NCBI RefSeq assembly: GCF_900197875.1
Contig: NZ_FZMO01000057.1
Coordinates: 1-61,565, forward strand
DNA length: 61,565 bases
DNA from: Frankia canadensis
GTDB lineage: Bacteria > Actinomycetota > Actinomycetes > Frankiales > Frankiaceae
Direction: 5' to 3'
The notes beneath the pieces were generated by a model, which saw nothing but the letters and a program-made list of their open reading frames with translations, was not told the origin of the DNA and did not search any database. A program made the position numbers and the translations under genes. Below, in pieces: positions 8,845 through 21,898 of this stretch (the first letter of the stretch is position 1; the number at the start of each line of letters is the position of its first letter).

Positions 8845-10299
8845 TCAGGAGCCGCCGTAGACCGTGCGGCCGGGCAGCTCCTCCTTGGCGAGCCGGCGGT
8901 TGAGGTGCAGGCCCTCCATCGCCAGCTCCAGCGCGGCGGCGGCGAGGCCGGGTGACTCGGCGCCGTCGACGCCGAGCCGGTTCAGGATCGCCGCGAGCCC
9001 GGGTACCGGGCCGACCCGGCGCAGCAGCTCGGCGGCGGGCACGAGCTCACCCGTCTCGACCGGGCCGTCGGCGTCGAACCGTGCCTGCAGGCCGGCCAGG
9101 TCGGCGCCGGCGAGGTGGGCGCGGAAGGTCTCGGCGATCGCCCGGCGCAGCAGCAGGGCGAGCACCTCGTCCTCGCGGCCCTCCTCGAGCTGGTCGAACT
9201 CGACCTTGCCGCGCACCGCCGGGACGATCGAGGCGAGGTCGACGACGCGGGCGGTCGGCGTCTCCTCCCCGGTCAGCGCCGCGCGGCGGACGGCGGAGGC
9301 GGCCACGGTCTCGGCGGCGGCGACCGCGAGCCGGGCCGAGACGCCGGAGCGATGATCGACCTGCGGCGCGTCGCGCACCAGGCGGGTGAACCGGGCGACG
9401 ATCTCCAACAGGTGGTCGGCCATCGCCGGGGCGCCGAGCGGTGAGTCCGCCCAGGAGATCACGGCCTCCTGGCGGATCAGCGCGAGCTCGTCGACGAGCG
9501 CGAGGGGATAGTGCGTGCGGACCTCGGCGCCGAAGCGGTCCTTGAGCGGGGTGATGATCCGGCCCCGGTTGGTGTAGTCCTCCGGGTTCGCCGACGCCAC
9601 CAGCAGCAGGTCCAGTGGCAGGCGCAGCAGGTAGCCCCGGACCTGGATGTCCCGTTCCTCGAGGACGTTGAGCAGCGCGACCTGGATGCGCTCGGCGAGG
9701 TCGGGCAGCTCGTTGACGCTGAAGATGCCCCGGTTGGTCCGCGGCACGAGGCCGTAGTGGACCGTCTCCGGGTCGCCCAGCGTGCGGCCCTCGGCGACCT
9801 TGATCGGGTCGACGTCACCGATCAGGTCGCCGACGCTCGTGTCCGGGGTCGCGAGCTTCTCGCCGAAACGCTCGGAGCGGTGCCGCCAGACGACGGGCAG
9901 CTCGTCGCCGCGTTCGGCCGCGAGCGTCCGGCAGCGCCCGCAGACCGGGGCGTACGGATGGTCGTTGATCTCGCACCCGGCGACGGCGGGTGACCACTCG
10001 TCGAGCAGGCTCACCAGGGTGCGGATCAACCGGGTCTTGCCCTGCCCACGCTCGCCCAGGAACACGATGTCGTGCCCGGCCAGGATGGCCCGCTCGACCT
10101 GCGGCAGGACGGTCTCGTCGAAGCCGACGATGCCGGGGAAGCGCTTCGCGTCCCCCCGCATCAGGGCGACGAGGTTGTTCCGCAGCTCCGCGCGCACGGG
10201 GCGGTGTACATGCCCGCTGCGGCGCAGCTCACCCAGGGTGACGGAGGTCGGGGGGGTCGGTGGGATGGAATGACGGGGCGGTGCCGGCAGATCCTCCAC
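8845..10299 (-). CDS. BchI/MoxR-type AAA+ ATPase
   Basis: 484 residues. Walker A GERGQGKT lies at 82-89, a Walker-B-like segment GIFSVNELPDL at 191-201, and a sensor segment SANPEDYTNRG further on, as in magnesium-chelatase I and sigma54-interacting-like actinobacterial proteins. A CGRC pair near 120-123 with Cys109 suggests a small metal site in an insertion. The protein should form a hexameric ring that works with the downstream VWA protein. Start is GTG 10299 with no clear ribosome site. A 168-nt gap separates it from greA, which lies on the same strand downstream of its partner's operon order. Confidence 0.88.
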   Translation of the reverse strand: MEDLPAPPRHSIPPTPPTSVTLGELRRSGHVHRPVRAELRNNLVALMRGDAKRFPGIVGFDETVLPQVERAILAGHDIVFLGERGQGKTRLIRTLVSLLDEWSPAVAGCEINDHPYAPVCGRCRTLAAERGDELPVVWRHRSERFGEKLATPDTSVGDLIGDVDPIKVAEGRTLGDPETVHYGLVPRTNRGIFSVNELPDLAERIQVALLNVLEERDIQVRGYLLRLPLDLLLVASANPEDYTNRGRIITPLKDRFGAEVRTHYPLALVDELALIRQEAVISWADSPLGAPAMADHLLEIVARFTRLVRDAPQVDHRSGVSARLAVAAAETVAASAVRRAALTGEETPTARVVDLASIVPAVRGKVEFDQLEEGREDEVLALLLRRAIAETFRAHLAGADLAGLQARFDADGPVETGELVPAAELLRRVGPVPGLAAILNRLGVDGAESPGLAAAALELAMEGLHLNRRLAKEELPGRTVYGGS

Positions 10300-10467
10300 G
10301 GGTTGACGGTACGTCGCCGTGGCGCGCGGCGCAGCCGAGTCGGTGCGCGTCCGCTGCGGGCGTAGCCGGCACCACCGTGTTACCCCGGACCCGTCATCGC
10401 CACCCCCGGACCGCGCGTCGCCGCCCGGCGGCGGACGCCGGCCGGCAGCGGCGAGGGACCGGACGCG

Positions 10468-10950
10468 TCAGCCGGAGTAGGGCGCGACCGAGACGATCTC
10501 GACCTTGGCGGAGCGGCCGTTCGGCAGCGTGTAGCTGACCGTGTCACCGGCCTTGTGCCCGGTCACGGCACCGCCGAGCGGGGACGCGGGCGAGAACACG
10601 TCGATCCTCGTGCTGTGGTCCTCGCGGGAGCCGATCAGGAACTTCTCGGTCTCGCGCTCGCCGGGGAAGCGCACCTCGACCACAGCGCCGGGGCCGGCCT
10701 CGCCGCTCGCGCTGGGTGCCTCGCCCACCTGGGCGTCCCGCAGCAGGTCCGTGAGCTGGCGGATGCGGGCCTCCTGCTTGCCCTGTTCCTCCTTGGCGGC
10801 GTGGTAGCCACCGTTCTCCTTCAGGTCGCCCTCCTCACGGGCAGCCTCGATCTTGGTGGCGATCTCCGTGCGCCAGGGGCCGGTGAGGTAGTCGAGCTCG
10901 GAGCGGAGCCGGTCGTATGCCTCCTGGGTGAGCCATGTCTGCTGCGTCAC
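10468..10950 (-). CDS. greA: transcription elongation factor GreA
   Basis: 160 residues. The N-terminal coiled coil includes EIATKIEAAREEGDLKENG, which carries the acidic tip, followed by YHAAKEEQGKQEARI. The C-terminal FKBP-like domain includes SPLGGAVTGHKAGDT and YTLPNGRSAKVEIV. GreA binds the RNA polymerase secondary channel and stimulates cleavage of backtracked RNA. Two in-frame GTG starts exist, 10950 and 10959; GAGGAG lies 10 nt before the first and only 1 nt before the second, so 10950 is preferred. The gene is divergent from mca across 446 nt, as in other actinobacteria. Confidence 0.95.
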   Translation of the reverse strand: MTQQTWLTQEAYDRLRSELDYLTGPWRTEIATKIEAAREEGDLKENGGYHAAKEEQGKQEARIRQLTDLLRDAQVGEAPSASGEAGPGAVVEVRFPGERETEKFLIGSREDHSTRIDVFSPASPLGGAVTGHKAGDTVSYTLPNGRSAKVEIVSVAPYSG

Positions 10951-11396
10951 GCGGGTCACGCTCCTCGGTGAACATCAAAAGGGTCATCGTACCAACGAAA
11001 ATCAAAGGTTCTGGGGCGCGGAAATGCCCGCGACCAGGCGTTTCCGCGGATCCGGGCGCGATCGCCCGCCCGCCGCCGGCCGCCGGAACACCCGCCACCG
11101 CCGGGTGGCGCGACGTTCCGCCGGAACCCGGGCCGGGCCGACCACGATGTCGGATGCACCGGCCAGCGACGTGACACCCGTCGCCGCATGCGCGGACGGT
11201 GTATTGTGCCACGGCGTTGGGTGACTTTTCCAGATCAAACGCTGGACGGAGCCGTCGGGTTCCGCACTGCTGGAGTACCACGACAGTCACCATCCGGCCA
11301 GCCGGCGGCGGGGAACGCCCCGGTCCGGGCCCGGACGGCAGCAGCCGGGGCGTCGGTGGCCTCGACCCGATCCGGGCGTCAGCGACAATGGTGGGC
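10951..11396. other. divergent promoter region between greA and mca
   Basis: 446 nt with no protein frame I would support. It has an A/T-richer patch near 10975-11010 (toward greA) and another near 11195-11240 with TATTGT at 11201-11206 (toward mca). No -35 at a convincing distance was found for either. In mycobacteria a small DUF4307 membrane protein gene sits between these two genes; nothing like it is visible here. Confidence 0.5.
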
Positions 11397-12290
11397 ATGA
11401 CTGCGGTCAACCAGCGGCAGGGCCTGCGCCTCATGGCCATCCACGCGCATCCCGACGACGAGTCGAGCAAGGGCGCGGCGACGATGGCGCGCTACGCCAA
11501 CGAGGGCGTGGACGTGCTGGTCGTGACCTGTACGGGTGGAGAGGAGGGCAGCATCCTCAACCCCGCGATGGACACCCCCGGCGTCGCCGCCCGCATCGCG
11601 GAGGTCCGCCGGGAGGAGATGGACAACGCCCGGCGCATCCTCGGCGTCCGCCAGGAGTGGCTCGGCTTCGTCGACTCGGGGCTGCCCGAGGGGGACCCGC
11701 CGCCGCCGGTCCCGCCGGGGCGCTTCGCCACCACACCGCTGGCCGAGGCCGCACGCCCGCTGGTCCGCCTGATCCGCCAGTTCCGCCCCCAGGTCATCAC
11801 GACCTATGACGAGTCCGGCGGGTACCCGCATCCGGACCACATCATGACCCACCAGATCAGCGTCGAGGCGTTCGAGGCGGCCGGCGACGCGGCGCGCTAC
11901 CTCGAGGTCGGCGTGGACGAGGGCCTCGAGCCCTGGCAGCCGCTGAAGCTCTATTACCACCTCACCTTCCACAAGGAGCGCATCCTCGCGCTGCACGAGG
12001 CGATGCTGGCCCACGGCCTGGAGTCGCCCTACGCCGAGCGCCTCGCGGAGTGGGTCGACCGGGCGGAGGACGCCGGCCGGCTCACCACCCGCGTGCCGTG
12101 CGGCGACTGGTTCGAGACCCGGGACCGGGCGCTGATCGCCCATGCCACCCAGGTGGACCCGACCGGATGGTGGTTCCGGGTACCGCTCGAGGTGCAGCGT
12201 GAGGCGTGGCCGACGGAGGACTACCAACTGGCCAGGTCCCTGCTCGAGGTCGGGATGTTGCCGGAGAACGACCTGTTCAACGGGGTGTGA
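11397..12290 (+). CDS. mca: mycothiol S-conjugate amidase Mca
   Basis: 297 residues, the normal length. The LmbE-type metal site is intact: AIHAHPDDESSKGAAT with His18, Asp20 and Asp21, and the second ligand region GGYPHPDHIMTHQ near 140-152. Mca-specific stretches include TGGEEGSILNPAMD, WLGFVDSGLPEGD and the C-terminal HATQVDP. Mca hydrolyses mycothiol S-conjugates of toxins and antibiotics to give a mercapturic acid for export and GlcN-Ins for recycling. Start is ATG 11397; longer upstream frames lack conservation. A small membrane protein gene follows 72 nt later, as in other actinobacteria. A MshB homologue lies at 59.2 kb. Confidence 0.95.
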   Translation: MTAVNQRQGLRLMAIHAHPDDESSKGAATMARYANEGVDVLVVTCTGGEEGSILNPAMDTPGVAARIAEVRREEMDNARRILGVRQEWLGFVDSGLPEGDPPPPVPPGRFATTPLAEAARPLVRLIRQFRPQVITTYDESGGYPHPDHIMTHQISVEAFEAAGDAARYLEVGVDEGLEPWQPLKLYYHLTFHKERILALHEAMLAHGLESPYAERLAEWVDRAEDAGRLTTRVPCGDWFETRDRALIAHATQVDPTGWWFRVPLEVQREAWPTEDYQLARSLLEVGMLPENDLFNGV

Positions 12291-12362
12291 ACCGAATCGC
12301 GGTACTGGGCGGCGGTTCGCGGGCCGGTGGTCGGGCGGTTCGCGGGGCGTAGTGTCGAGGGC

Positions 12363-12743
12363 GTGACCGTGAACCAGAGCGCCACCGGCGGCGTGCTGGC
12401 AGCCCAGGAGCTGCTGGCCGCCGAGGAGCACAGTGCCGGCGGCCTGGGGCTGCTGATCGTCGTCGGGCTGCTCGCCGCGTCGGCCGTGCTGTTCGTCTTC
12501 CTGTCGAAGAGCCTGCGCCGGATGCGGGCGAACGTGGCCAGCGGGCAGTTCCTCGGGGTGGATTCCGAGCGTCTGCACGAGCCGGTCGACCCGCGCCAGG
12601 CGCTGCGCCGCCGCTCGGCCGTCCTGGGTGGCAAGGCCCCGGTGGTCGAGGGCGAGGTCGTCGAGGGCGCCGCAGCGGCCTCGGACGGCGGGGGCGCGAA
12701 GGTGGAGCTGCCCGCCCAGCCTGGCCCTCCGTCGGAGCGCTGA
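12363..12743 (+). CDS. small single-pass membrane protein following mca
   Basis: 126 residues from GTG 12363. A single membrane helix (about GLGLLIVVGLLAASAVLFVF) is followed by a basic stretch (SKSLRRMR) and a soluble, charged cytoplasmic tail. GAGGG at 12356-12360 is better spaced for the in-frame GTG at 12369, so the true start may be two codons later. A short membrane protein at this position next to mca is conserved in actinobacteria (Rv1083-like, from memory); its function is unknown. It converges on leuS, with a long palindrome in between. Confidence 0.72.
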   Translation: MTVNQSATGGVLAAQELLAAEEHSAGGLGLLIVVGLLAASAVLFVFLSKSLRRMRANVASGQFLGVDSERLHEPVDPRQALRRRSAVLGGKAPVVEGEVVEGAAAASDGGGAKVELPAQPGPPSER

Positions 12744-12765
12744 CCGCCGCCGGAGCCCTGACCGG

Positions 12766-12799
12766 CCCGGCCCGCGGGCGGATCCGCCCGCGGGCCGGG
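12766..12799. terminator. 34-bp perfect palindrome, bidirectional terminator candidate
   Basis: 17 bases on each side of the 12782/12783 boundary are exactly complementary, with no spacer. It sits between the convergent stops of the small membrane gene (12743) and leuS (12809), the position of a shared terminator. No T-run follows, as is usual in GC-rich actinomycetes. Confidence 0.75.
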
Positions 12800-12808
12800 G
12801 CGCGTCCG

Positions 12809-15883
<3,075 letters not shown>

Positions 15884-16250
15884 CCCAGAATCGTTGGTAC
15901 GTCGACCCTCCCGCCATGCTCTCGGCGGGGACGGCGACCTGGAGGGCGGCGGTCGAGGCGAGCGGACGGCGCGGACGGTTCGGTCCATCGAGCCTATCCG
16001 GTGGGAACGGACGTCGACCGTCCGCGTCGCACCGGGTCACCGTGCGCGGCGACCGACCCCCGCGAGAACGTGCGCGCGTCGCGCGGCGCGGCCGTTCGCG
16101 GGTGACGGGCGGCGCGCCGGGGTGGCGGGAATCGGGTGGGGGCCCGGCGCTTTGGTTGCATATCAAGGGAACCCATGCCGTGCAGGCGTGGACAGCCCCC
16201 GGCGCCGGGACCGGCCCGGGGGTACACAGTGGATCGCGAGGAGTCGCCCG
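15884..16250. other. divergent intergenic region leuS / DUF255 gene
   Basis: 367 nt between opposite starts. It should hold both promoters. The only A/T-richer stretch is near 16150-16170 (GCTTTGGTTGCATATCAAGG). I see no repeat, riboswitch or extra gene in it. Confidence 0.5.
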
Positions 16251-18281
16251 GTGCCGAACAAGCTGGCGGAGCAGACGTCTCCTTACCTGCTCCAGCATGC
16301 GGACAACCCGGTCGACTGGTGGCCGTGGAGCCCGGAGGCGTTCGCCGAGGCGGAGCGCCGCGGGGTGCCCGTGCTGCTCTCCGTCGGGTACGCGTCCTGC
16401 CACTGGTGCCATGTGATGGCGCACGAGTCGTTCGAGGACGCGATGACCGCCGCGTACATGAACGACCACTTCGTCAACATCAAGGTCGACCGGGAGGAAC
16501 GCCCCGACGTCGACTCGGTCTACATGGACGTCACGGTGGCGTTGACCGGCCACGGCGGCTGGCCGATGACCGTCTTCCTGACCCCCGGCGCCGAGCCGTT
16601 CTTCGCCGGCACCTACTTCCCGCCGACGCCGCGCCCGGGCATGGGCTCGTTCCGTCAGGTCATGGAGGCCGTCGTCGACGCCTGGCGGACGCGGCGCCAG
16701 GAGATCGAGGAGTCGGGGGCGGACATCGCCCGCCGGCTCGCCGAGGCCGCCGAGCGCGGCCCGGTCGCCGGCCTCGCCTCGAACCCGGCCTCCGGCGTCG
16801 CCGACGAACTGACCCCTGGCCTGCTGGACACGGCGGTCGCGGGGCTGTCGGCCCGCTTCGACACCCGCCACGGCGGCTTCGGCGGGGCGCCGAAGTTCCC
16901 GCCGTCCATGGTCGCCGAGATGCTGCTGCGCCACGCCGCGCGCACCGGCGACGGACACAGCCTCGACATGGTCACCCTGACCTGCGAGCGGATGGCCCGC
17001 GGCGGCATGTACGACCAGCTCGCCGGCGGATTCGCCCGCTACAGCGTCGACGCCACCTGGACCGTGCCGCACTTCGAGAAGATGTTGTACGACAACGCCC
17101 AGTTGCTGCGGGTCTACCTGCATCTGTGGCGCGCGACCGGCTCGGCGCTCGCCCGCCGGGTGGTGCGCGAGACGGCGACGTTCCTGCTCACCGACCTGCG
17201 CACCGAGCAGGGCGGGTTCGCCTCCGCACTGGACGCCGACGCCGTGCCGGCCGGCGCCACCGGGACGCACTCGCGACCCGAGGAGGGCGCGAGCTACGCC
17301 TGGACGCCGGCGGGGCTGCGTGCCGCCCTCGGCGAGGATGACGGCGCCTGGGCGGCCGACGTCCTCGGTGTCACCGCCGAGGGCACCTTCGAGCACGGGA
17401 CGTCGGTCCTGCGGCTGCTGGCCGACCCGCCGGACCAGGCGCGCTTCGCCGCCGTGCGAACCCGGCTCGCCGCGGCGCGGGCCACCCGCCCGCAGCCCGC
17501 CCGGGACGACAAGGTCGTCGCCGCCTGGAACGGCCTGGCCATCGCCGCGCTCGCCGAGGCCGGGGCGCTGCTCGACGAGCCGGACTGGATTCGCGCGGCC
17601 ACGGGCGCGGCGACGCTGCTGCGCGACGTCCACCTGGTCGACGGCCGGCTGCGGCGCACCAGCCGGGACGGCCGGGTGGGCACCAACGCCGGCGTGCTGG
17701 AGGACTACGGCGACGTCGCCGAGGGCCTGCTCACCCTGCACCAGGTCACCGGCGACCCGCAGTGGCTGGCGATCGCGGGCGACCTGCTCGGCGTCGTCCA
17801 GGCGCATTTCGGCGCGCCGGACGGCGGCTACTTCGACACCGCGGACGACGCCGAGGCGCTGCTGCGCCGCCCGCGGGACGACTCGGACTCGGCGACACCG
17901 TCGGGGCAGGCGGCCGTGGCCGGCGCCCTGCTCACCCACGCCGCGCTGACCGGGTCGGCCGAGCACCGGCGCGCCGCCGAGCGGACGGTGGCCCGCTTCG
18001 CGCCGTTGCTGTCCCGGGACGCCCGGTTCGCCGGCTGGGCCGGGGCCGTCGCCGAGGCGCTGATCGCCGGGCCGGCGGAGGTCGCCGTGGTGGACAGCCC
18101 GCAGCTGGAGCGGATCGCCCGGCTCGCGACCGCACCGGGGGCGGTCGTCGTCACGGGTGGCCCGCTGGTCGCCGGGCGCGGGTCCCCCGGGGTGTACGTC
18201 TGTCGCGACTTCGTCTGCGAGCGTCCCGTGCACACCGCGGAGGACGTTCGGCGCTCGCTCGGCGTGAAGGTGGCCACCTGA
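16251..18281 (+). CDS. DUF255 thioredoxin-fold / glycosidase-like protein (YyaL/SPATA20 family)
   Basis: 676 residues. The N-terminal DUF255 domain starts almost at once ([22 protein letters not shown]) and has the CHWC active-site motif at 50-53 in a thioredoxin-like fold. The rest resembles (alpha/alpha)6-barrel sugar-processing enzymes, with landmarks such as [11 protein letters not shown] and [13 protein letters not shown]. The family is widespread and its exact reaction is not established. Start is GTG 16251 with GAGGAG 7 nt upstream. It matches Rv1084 in the mycobacterial mca neighbourhood (from memory). No signal peptide, so cytoplasmic. Confidence 0.9.
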   Translation: MPNKLAEQTSPYLLQHADNPVDWWPWSPEAFAEAERRGVPVLLSVGYASCHWCHVMAHESFEDAMTAAYMNDHFVNIKVDREERPDVDSVYMDVTVALTGHGGWPMTVFLTPGAEPFFAGTYFPPTPRPGMGSFRQVMEAVVDAWRTRRQEIEESGADIARRLAEAAERGPVAGLASNPASGVADELTPGLLDTAVAGLSARFDTRHGGFGGAPKFPPSMVAEMLLRHAARTGDGHSLDMVTLTCERMARGGMYDQLAGGFARYSVDATWTVPHFEKMLYDNAQLLRVYLHLWRATGSALARRVVRETATFLLTDLRTEQGGFASALDADAVPAGATGTHSRPEEGASYAWTPAGLRAALGEDDGAWAADVLGVTAEGTFEHGTSVLRLLADPPDQARFAAVRTRLAAARATRPQPARDDKVVAAWNGLAIAALAEAGALLDEPDWIRAATGAATLLRDVHLVDGRLRRTSRDGRVGTNAGVLEDYGDVAEGLLTLHQVTGDPQWLAIAGDLLGVVQAHFGAPDGGYFDTADDAEALLRRPRDDSDSATPSGQAAVAGALLTHAALTGSAEHRRAAERTVARFAPLLSRDARFAGWAGAVAEALIAGPAEVAVVDSPQLERIARLATAPGAVVVTGGPLVAGRGSPGVYVCRDFVCERPVHTAEDVRRSLGVKVAT

Positions 18282-18376
18282 GGGCGGGAGGACTTTCACT
18301 CGTGACCGGGTAAGCGTGTAATCGTCGGCGGGGTGTGCCGGGCACGTCCGCGCGCACGGGCGGGAGGAGTCGGGTG

Positions 18377-18985
18377 ATGGCCGGTCCGCGGGGGCGTGGT
18401 TTCGGCAGGTCGGGCGACCGTGCGGAGCCGTCGCCCGCGGGGGACGCGGCCGACTGGTTCGGCGCCCGCATCCCGGCCGGGTGGTACACCGGCCCGCCGG
18501 AGGTCATCGTCGACCGGGATGAGATCACGGTCATCGGTGAGCTGGTCGACGGCGACGCGGCCGGCGCCGATTCCGTCGGCGTCGATTCCGTCGGCGTCGA
18601 TGCGCCCGGGGACGATCGCGTCGCCGGCGATCCCGTCGACGACGCCGCCCGGATCAGGCTGTTTCGGGAGCGCACTCGGGACGAGCGCATCGCCATCGCC
18701 GCCGACGCGGAGCGGCGTTACGGTCGCAGGATCGCCTGGGGGGCGGCGGCGGGGCAGCGCAGCGAGCTGTTCACCGTGTTGTCCGTGCCGGTGATGACCC
18801 GGCTGCGCCAGCCCGAGCGGCAGGTCCTGGACGTCCTGGTCGATTCGGGCGTGGCGCGCAGCCGCAGCGAGGCGCTGGCCTGGTGTGTTCGGCTCGTCGG
18901 CGACAACGCCGACACCTGGCTGCGCCAGCTGCGGGAGGCGATGGAGCAGGTCGAGAAGATCCGTTCGGAGGGGCCCGGCCTGTGA
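18377..18985 (+). CDS. conserved actinobacterial protein with RHH-like C-terminal segment
   Basis: 202 residues from ATG 18377, with GGAGGAG seven bases upstream fixing the start. The N-terminus is Gly/Arg-rich; a middle acidic stretch has a short duplication (DSVGVDSVGVD, from a repeated 15-bp unit at about 18570-18600). The last 80 residues, including RQVLDVLVDSGVARSRSEALAWCVRLV, look like a ribbon-helix-helix DNA-binding or dimerisation unit. I do not recognise a named family. It lies 95 nt after the DUF255 gene and converges on hemolysin III. Confidence 0.72.
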   Translation: MAGPRGRGFGRSGDRAEPSPAGDAADWFGARIPAGWYTGPPEVIVDRDEITVIGELVDGDAAGADSVGVDSVGVDAPGDDRVAGDPVDDAARIRLFRERTRDERIAIAADAERRYGRRIAWGAAAGQRSELFTVLSVPVMTRLRQPERQVLDVLVDSGVARSRSEALAWCVRLVGDNADTWLRQLREAMEQVEKIRSEGPGL

Positions 18986-18986
18986 C

Positions 18987-19016
18987 GGTGCCGCCCGCGT
19001 GGACGTGGGCGGCACC
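18987..19016. terminator. hairpin between convergent genes
   Basis: GGTGCCGCCC at 18987-18996 pairs with GGGCGGCACC at 19007-19016; the stem can continue inward with one G-T pair. It begins just after the stop of the upstream plus-strand gene and 21 nt before the stop of hemolysin III, so it can serve both directions. Confidence 0.7.
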
Positions 19017-19037
19017 GGGCCGCGCGGATCGTCGGTA

Positions 19038-19733
19038 TCAGTAGATCGCGAACATCAGCGCCAGGTAGTGACACAGCGCAGCCACCAGGGTGAAGGCGTG
19101 GAAGACCTCGTGGTACCCGAAGACCGTCGGGGCGGGGTTCGGCCGGCGGGTGGCGTAGACGAGGGCGCCGAGGCTGTAACAGACGCCGCCGACCAGCAGC
19201 AGCACCGTCGAGGCTATGCCGGCGTGGTGGGCCAGCTGCGGGATGACGAAGACGGCGACCCAGCCGAGCGCGATGTAGAGCGGGACGATCAGGTAACGCG
19301 GCGAGTGGAGCCAGAGCATCCGGATCGTCACCCCGAGTGCCGCACCACCCCAGACGACCGCCAGCACCACACGTGCCGTCGACGTGGGCATCGCGATGAG
19401 GGCAAATGGGGTATACGTCCCGGCGATGAATACAAAGATCATTGAATGGTCGAGGCGTTTCATCCGCGCCCGGGTACGTGACGTCGACCACATCGTTCGG
19501 TGGTAGAGCGCGCTGGTTCCGAACAGCGCGGCAATACTCAGCGCGTAAACCGCGATACCGAGTCGGGCACGGAGCGTGGTGGCCAGGGCGACTGCGAGGA
19601 GGCCGAGCGCAAGGCTTACGGGGAATGCCCCGGCATGTAGCCATCCCCGCATGCGTGGTCGCACCAGGTCACGTGGGTGGGCGGGGCCGTCCGCCTGCGG
19701 AGCCCCGGCAGGCTGCTGCGTGAGGGAAGCCAC
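19038..19733 (-). CDS. hemolysin III / PAQR-family membrane protein
   Basis: 231 residues from GTG 19733. It has seven predicted membrane helices starting at MRGWLHAGAFPVSLALG. The conserved residues of the HlyIII/AdipoR superfamily are visible: SALYHR in helix 2, the RLDHSMIFVFIAGTYTPF segment, and FGYHEVFHAFTL with the paired His near the end. The family resembles adiponectin receptors and may be a zinc-dependent lipid hydrolase; lysis of red cells is not implied. GTG 19781 or ATG 19652 are alternative starts. Position downstream of the DUF255 gene matches Rv1085c (from memory). Confidence 0.88.
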   Translation of the reverse strand: MASLTQQPAGAPQADGPAHPRDLVRPRMRGWLHAGAFPVSLALGLLAVALATTLRARLGIAVYALSIAALFGTSALYHRTMWSTSRTRARMKRLDHSMIFVFIAGTYTPFALIAMPTSTARVVLAVVWGGAALGVTIRMLWLHSPRYLIVPLYIALGWVAVFVIPQLAHHAGIASTVLLLVGGVCYSLGALVYATRRPNPAPTVFGYHEVFHAFTLVAALCHYLALMFAIY

Positions 19734-19862
19734 GTGGAGGACGATAACCCGGAGCTTGTGACGCCCACGAGACGGAGTCACCCAGCGCCGGTCCGTCTGT
19801 ACCGGTGCGTGATGGATCCGACGCTTGTGCCCGCTCGCTATCGCGCGACTGCGGGCGGAACG

Positions 19863-19915
19863 CGCGGTACAGTCTAATGATCCTGAACGCGGCCTCGAAC
19901 TGACCCTGTACCGCG
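19863..19915. promoter_or_regulatory. inverted repeat upstream of pckG
   Basis: CGCGGTACAG at 19863-19872 is perfectly inverted as CTGTACCGCG at 19906-19915, with a 33-bp spacer containing TCTAATGAT. It lies about 100 nt before the pckG start in an A/T-richer region between divergent genes. Either two operator half-sites that allow looping or a leader hairpin is possible. Confidence 0.45.
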
Positions 19916-19942
19916 GGTTTTGTCGGAGCGTGAACAAGTACG

Positions 19943-19956
19943 TTCAAGTGCTTGAA
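19943..19956. promoter_or_regulatory. short palindrome before pckG
   Basis: TTCAAG at 19943-19948 and CTTGAA at 19951-19956 form a perfect 6-bp dyad with a 2-bp centre, 61 nt before the pckG start. The size and symmetry are those of a dimeric repressor site. The regulator is unknown. Confidence 0.4.
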
Positions 19957-20017
19957 GTGGGCACACCCATACAGGGCGAGAACGCGTCAGGTTTCGACTC
20001 GACCGGAGGTGTGAGCT

Positions 20018-21844
20018 GTGACGACCGCGGCACAGATTCCGGGGCTGGAAGCGGCCCCCACGAAGCACGCCAGGCTGGTCGCCTGGGTGCGTGAGATCGC
20101 CGAACTCACCCAGCCGGAACGGGTTGAGTGGTGCGATGGGTCGGCGGCCGAGTTCGATCGGCTGACCAGCCTTCTGATCGAGAAGGGGACGCTCGTTCGG
20201 CTGAACGACGACAAGCGCCCGAACAGCTTCTACGCCGCTTCCGACCCCAATGACGTGGCCCGGGTCGAGGATCGGACCTACATCTGCTCCGAGAACGCCG
20301 CCGACGCCGGTCCGACGAACAACTGGATGGACCCGGCGGAGATGAGGACCAAGCTCAAGGGCCTCTTCGAGGGCTGTATGCGTGGTCGCACGATGTATGT
20401 CGTGCCCTTCTGCATGGGTCCCCTCGGGTCGCATATCTCCGCCCTTGGCGTCGAAATTACCGACTCGCCGTACGTCGTTATTTCCATGCGCACGATGACC
20501 CGTATGGGAACGCCCGCCCTGGAACAGCTCGGCGAGGACGGCTTCTTTGTTCCCGCGGTTCATTCACTGGGCGCGCCGCTGGAGCCGGGCGTGGCCGACG
20601 TCCCGTGGCCGTGCAACACCACGAAATACATCACGCACTTTCCGGAGACGCGTGAGATCTGGTCCTTCGGATCAGGTTACGGCGGTAACGCACTGCTTGG
20701 CAAGAAATGCTATGCCCTGCGCATCGCGTCGGTCATGGCCCGGGATGAGGGCTGGCTGGCGGAGCACATGCTCATCCTCAAGCTGACGTCGCCCAAGGGC
20801 AAGGTCCACTACATCGCCGCGGCATTTCCCTCGGCCTGTGGGAAGACCAATCTGGCCATGCTCATCCCCACCCTTCCCGGGTGGAAGGCGGAGACTGTCG
20901 GTGACGACATCGCCTGGATGCGGTTCGGTGAGGACGGCCGGCTCTACGCCGTCAACCCCGAGGCCGGCTTCTTCGGCGTCGCGCCCGGCACCGGCGAGCA
21001 GACCAACCCGAACGCGATCACGACACTGTGGGGCAACACCGTCTTCACCAACGTCGCCCGCACCGACGACGGCGACGTGTGGTGGGAGGGCCTGAGCAAG
21101 GAGCCGCCGGCCCACCTCACCGACTGGAAGGGCCAGGACTGGACGCCCGAGTCCACCACGCCCGCCGCGCACCCCAACGCGCGGTTCACCGTCCCCGCCG
21201 GCCAGTGCCCGACCATCGCCTCCGAGTGGGAGGACCCGAAGGGCGTGCCGATCTCGGCGATCCTGTTCGGCGGCCGCCGGGCCACCGCGGTGCCGCTGGT
21301 CACCGAGGCGCCCGACTGGCGGCGCGGGGTCTTCTTCGGCTCCATCGTCGCCTCCGAGACGACGGCCGCCCAGGCCGGCGCCATCGGCAAGCTGCGCCGT
21401 GACCCGTTCGCCATGCTGCCCTTCTGCGGCTACAACATGGCCGACTACTTCGCCCACTGGCTCGAGGTCGGCCAGAAGGCGGACCCGGCGAAGCTGCCGG
21501 GCATCTACTACGTGAACTGGTTCCGCAAGAGCCCCGAGGGCAAGTTCCTCTGGCCCGGATTCGGCGACAACAGCCGGGTTCTCGCCTGGATCGTCGGCCG
21601 CCTGGAGGGGGAGGCCGACGGTGTGGAGACCCCGCTGGGCGTGCTGCCGACCAGGGACGCGCTGCCCACCGACGGCCTCGACATCGCTGATGCCGACCTC
21701 GACACCCTGCTCACCGTCGACACCGAGCTCTGGAAGCAGGAGGCCGAGCTCATCCCCGAGCACTACCAGACCTTCGGCGACCGGCTCCCGGCCGCTCTGT
21801 GGGCCGAGCACGAGGCTCTGGTCAGCCGCCTCGACCAGGCCTGA
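20018..21844 (+). CDS. pckG: phosphoenolpyruvate carboxykinase (GTP)
   Basis: 608 residues, the normal length for GTP-type PEPCK. It interconverts oxaloacetate + GTP and PEP + GDP + CO2, the entry step of gluconeogenesis. Visible motifs: the kinase P-loop [12 protein letters not shown] at 270-281, kinase-2 VGDDIAWM at 294-301, and the substrate loop MGPLGS at 133-138. Start is GTG 20018, 4-5 nt after GGAGGTG. Two dyads in the upstream 160 nt suggest transcriptional control. Together with glpX (46.8 kb) and fumC it supplies a gluconeogenic set, though these genes are not in one operon. Confidence 0.97.
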   Translation: MTTAAQIPGLEAAPTKHARLVAWVREIAELTQPERVEWCDGSAAEFDRLTSLLIEKGTLVRLNDDKRPNSFYAASDPNDVARVEDRTYICSENAADAGPTNNWMDPAEMRTKLKGLFEGCMRGRTMYVVPFCMGPLGSHISALGVEITDSPYVVISMRTMTRMGTPALEQLGEDGFFVPAVHSLGAPLEPGVADVPWPCNTTKYITHFPETREIWSFGSGYGGNALLGKKCYALRIASVMARDEGWLAEHMLILKLTSPKGKVHYIAAAFPSACGKTNLAMLIPTLPGWKAETVGDDIAWMRFGEDGRLYAVNPEAGFFGVAPGTGEQTNPNAITTLWGNTVFTNVARTDDGDVWWEGLSKEPPAHLTDWKGQDWTPESTTPAAHPNARFTVPAGQCPTIASEWEDPKGVPISAILFGGRRATAVPLVTEAPDWRRGVFFGSIVASETTAAQAGAIGKLRRDPFAMLPFCGYNMADYFAHWLEVGQKADPAKLPGIYYVNWFRKSPEGKFLWPGFGDNSRVLAWIVGRLEGEADGVETPLGVLPTRDALPTDGLDIADADLDTLLTVDTELWKQEAELIPEHYQTFGDRLPAALWAEHEALVSRLDQA

Positions 21845-21898
21845 CCAGCGCCGCGGCGGCCGACCGGCGCCGCACCCACCACGGCATGCCCTGACCTG

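Noticed and set aside
15884-16000. T-box leader for leuS
   Set aside because: No specifier loop or conserved T-box sequence was found before the leuS start.
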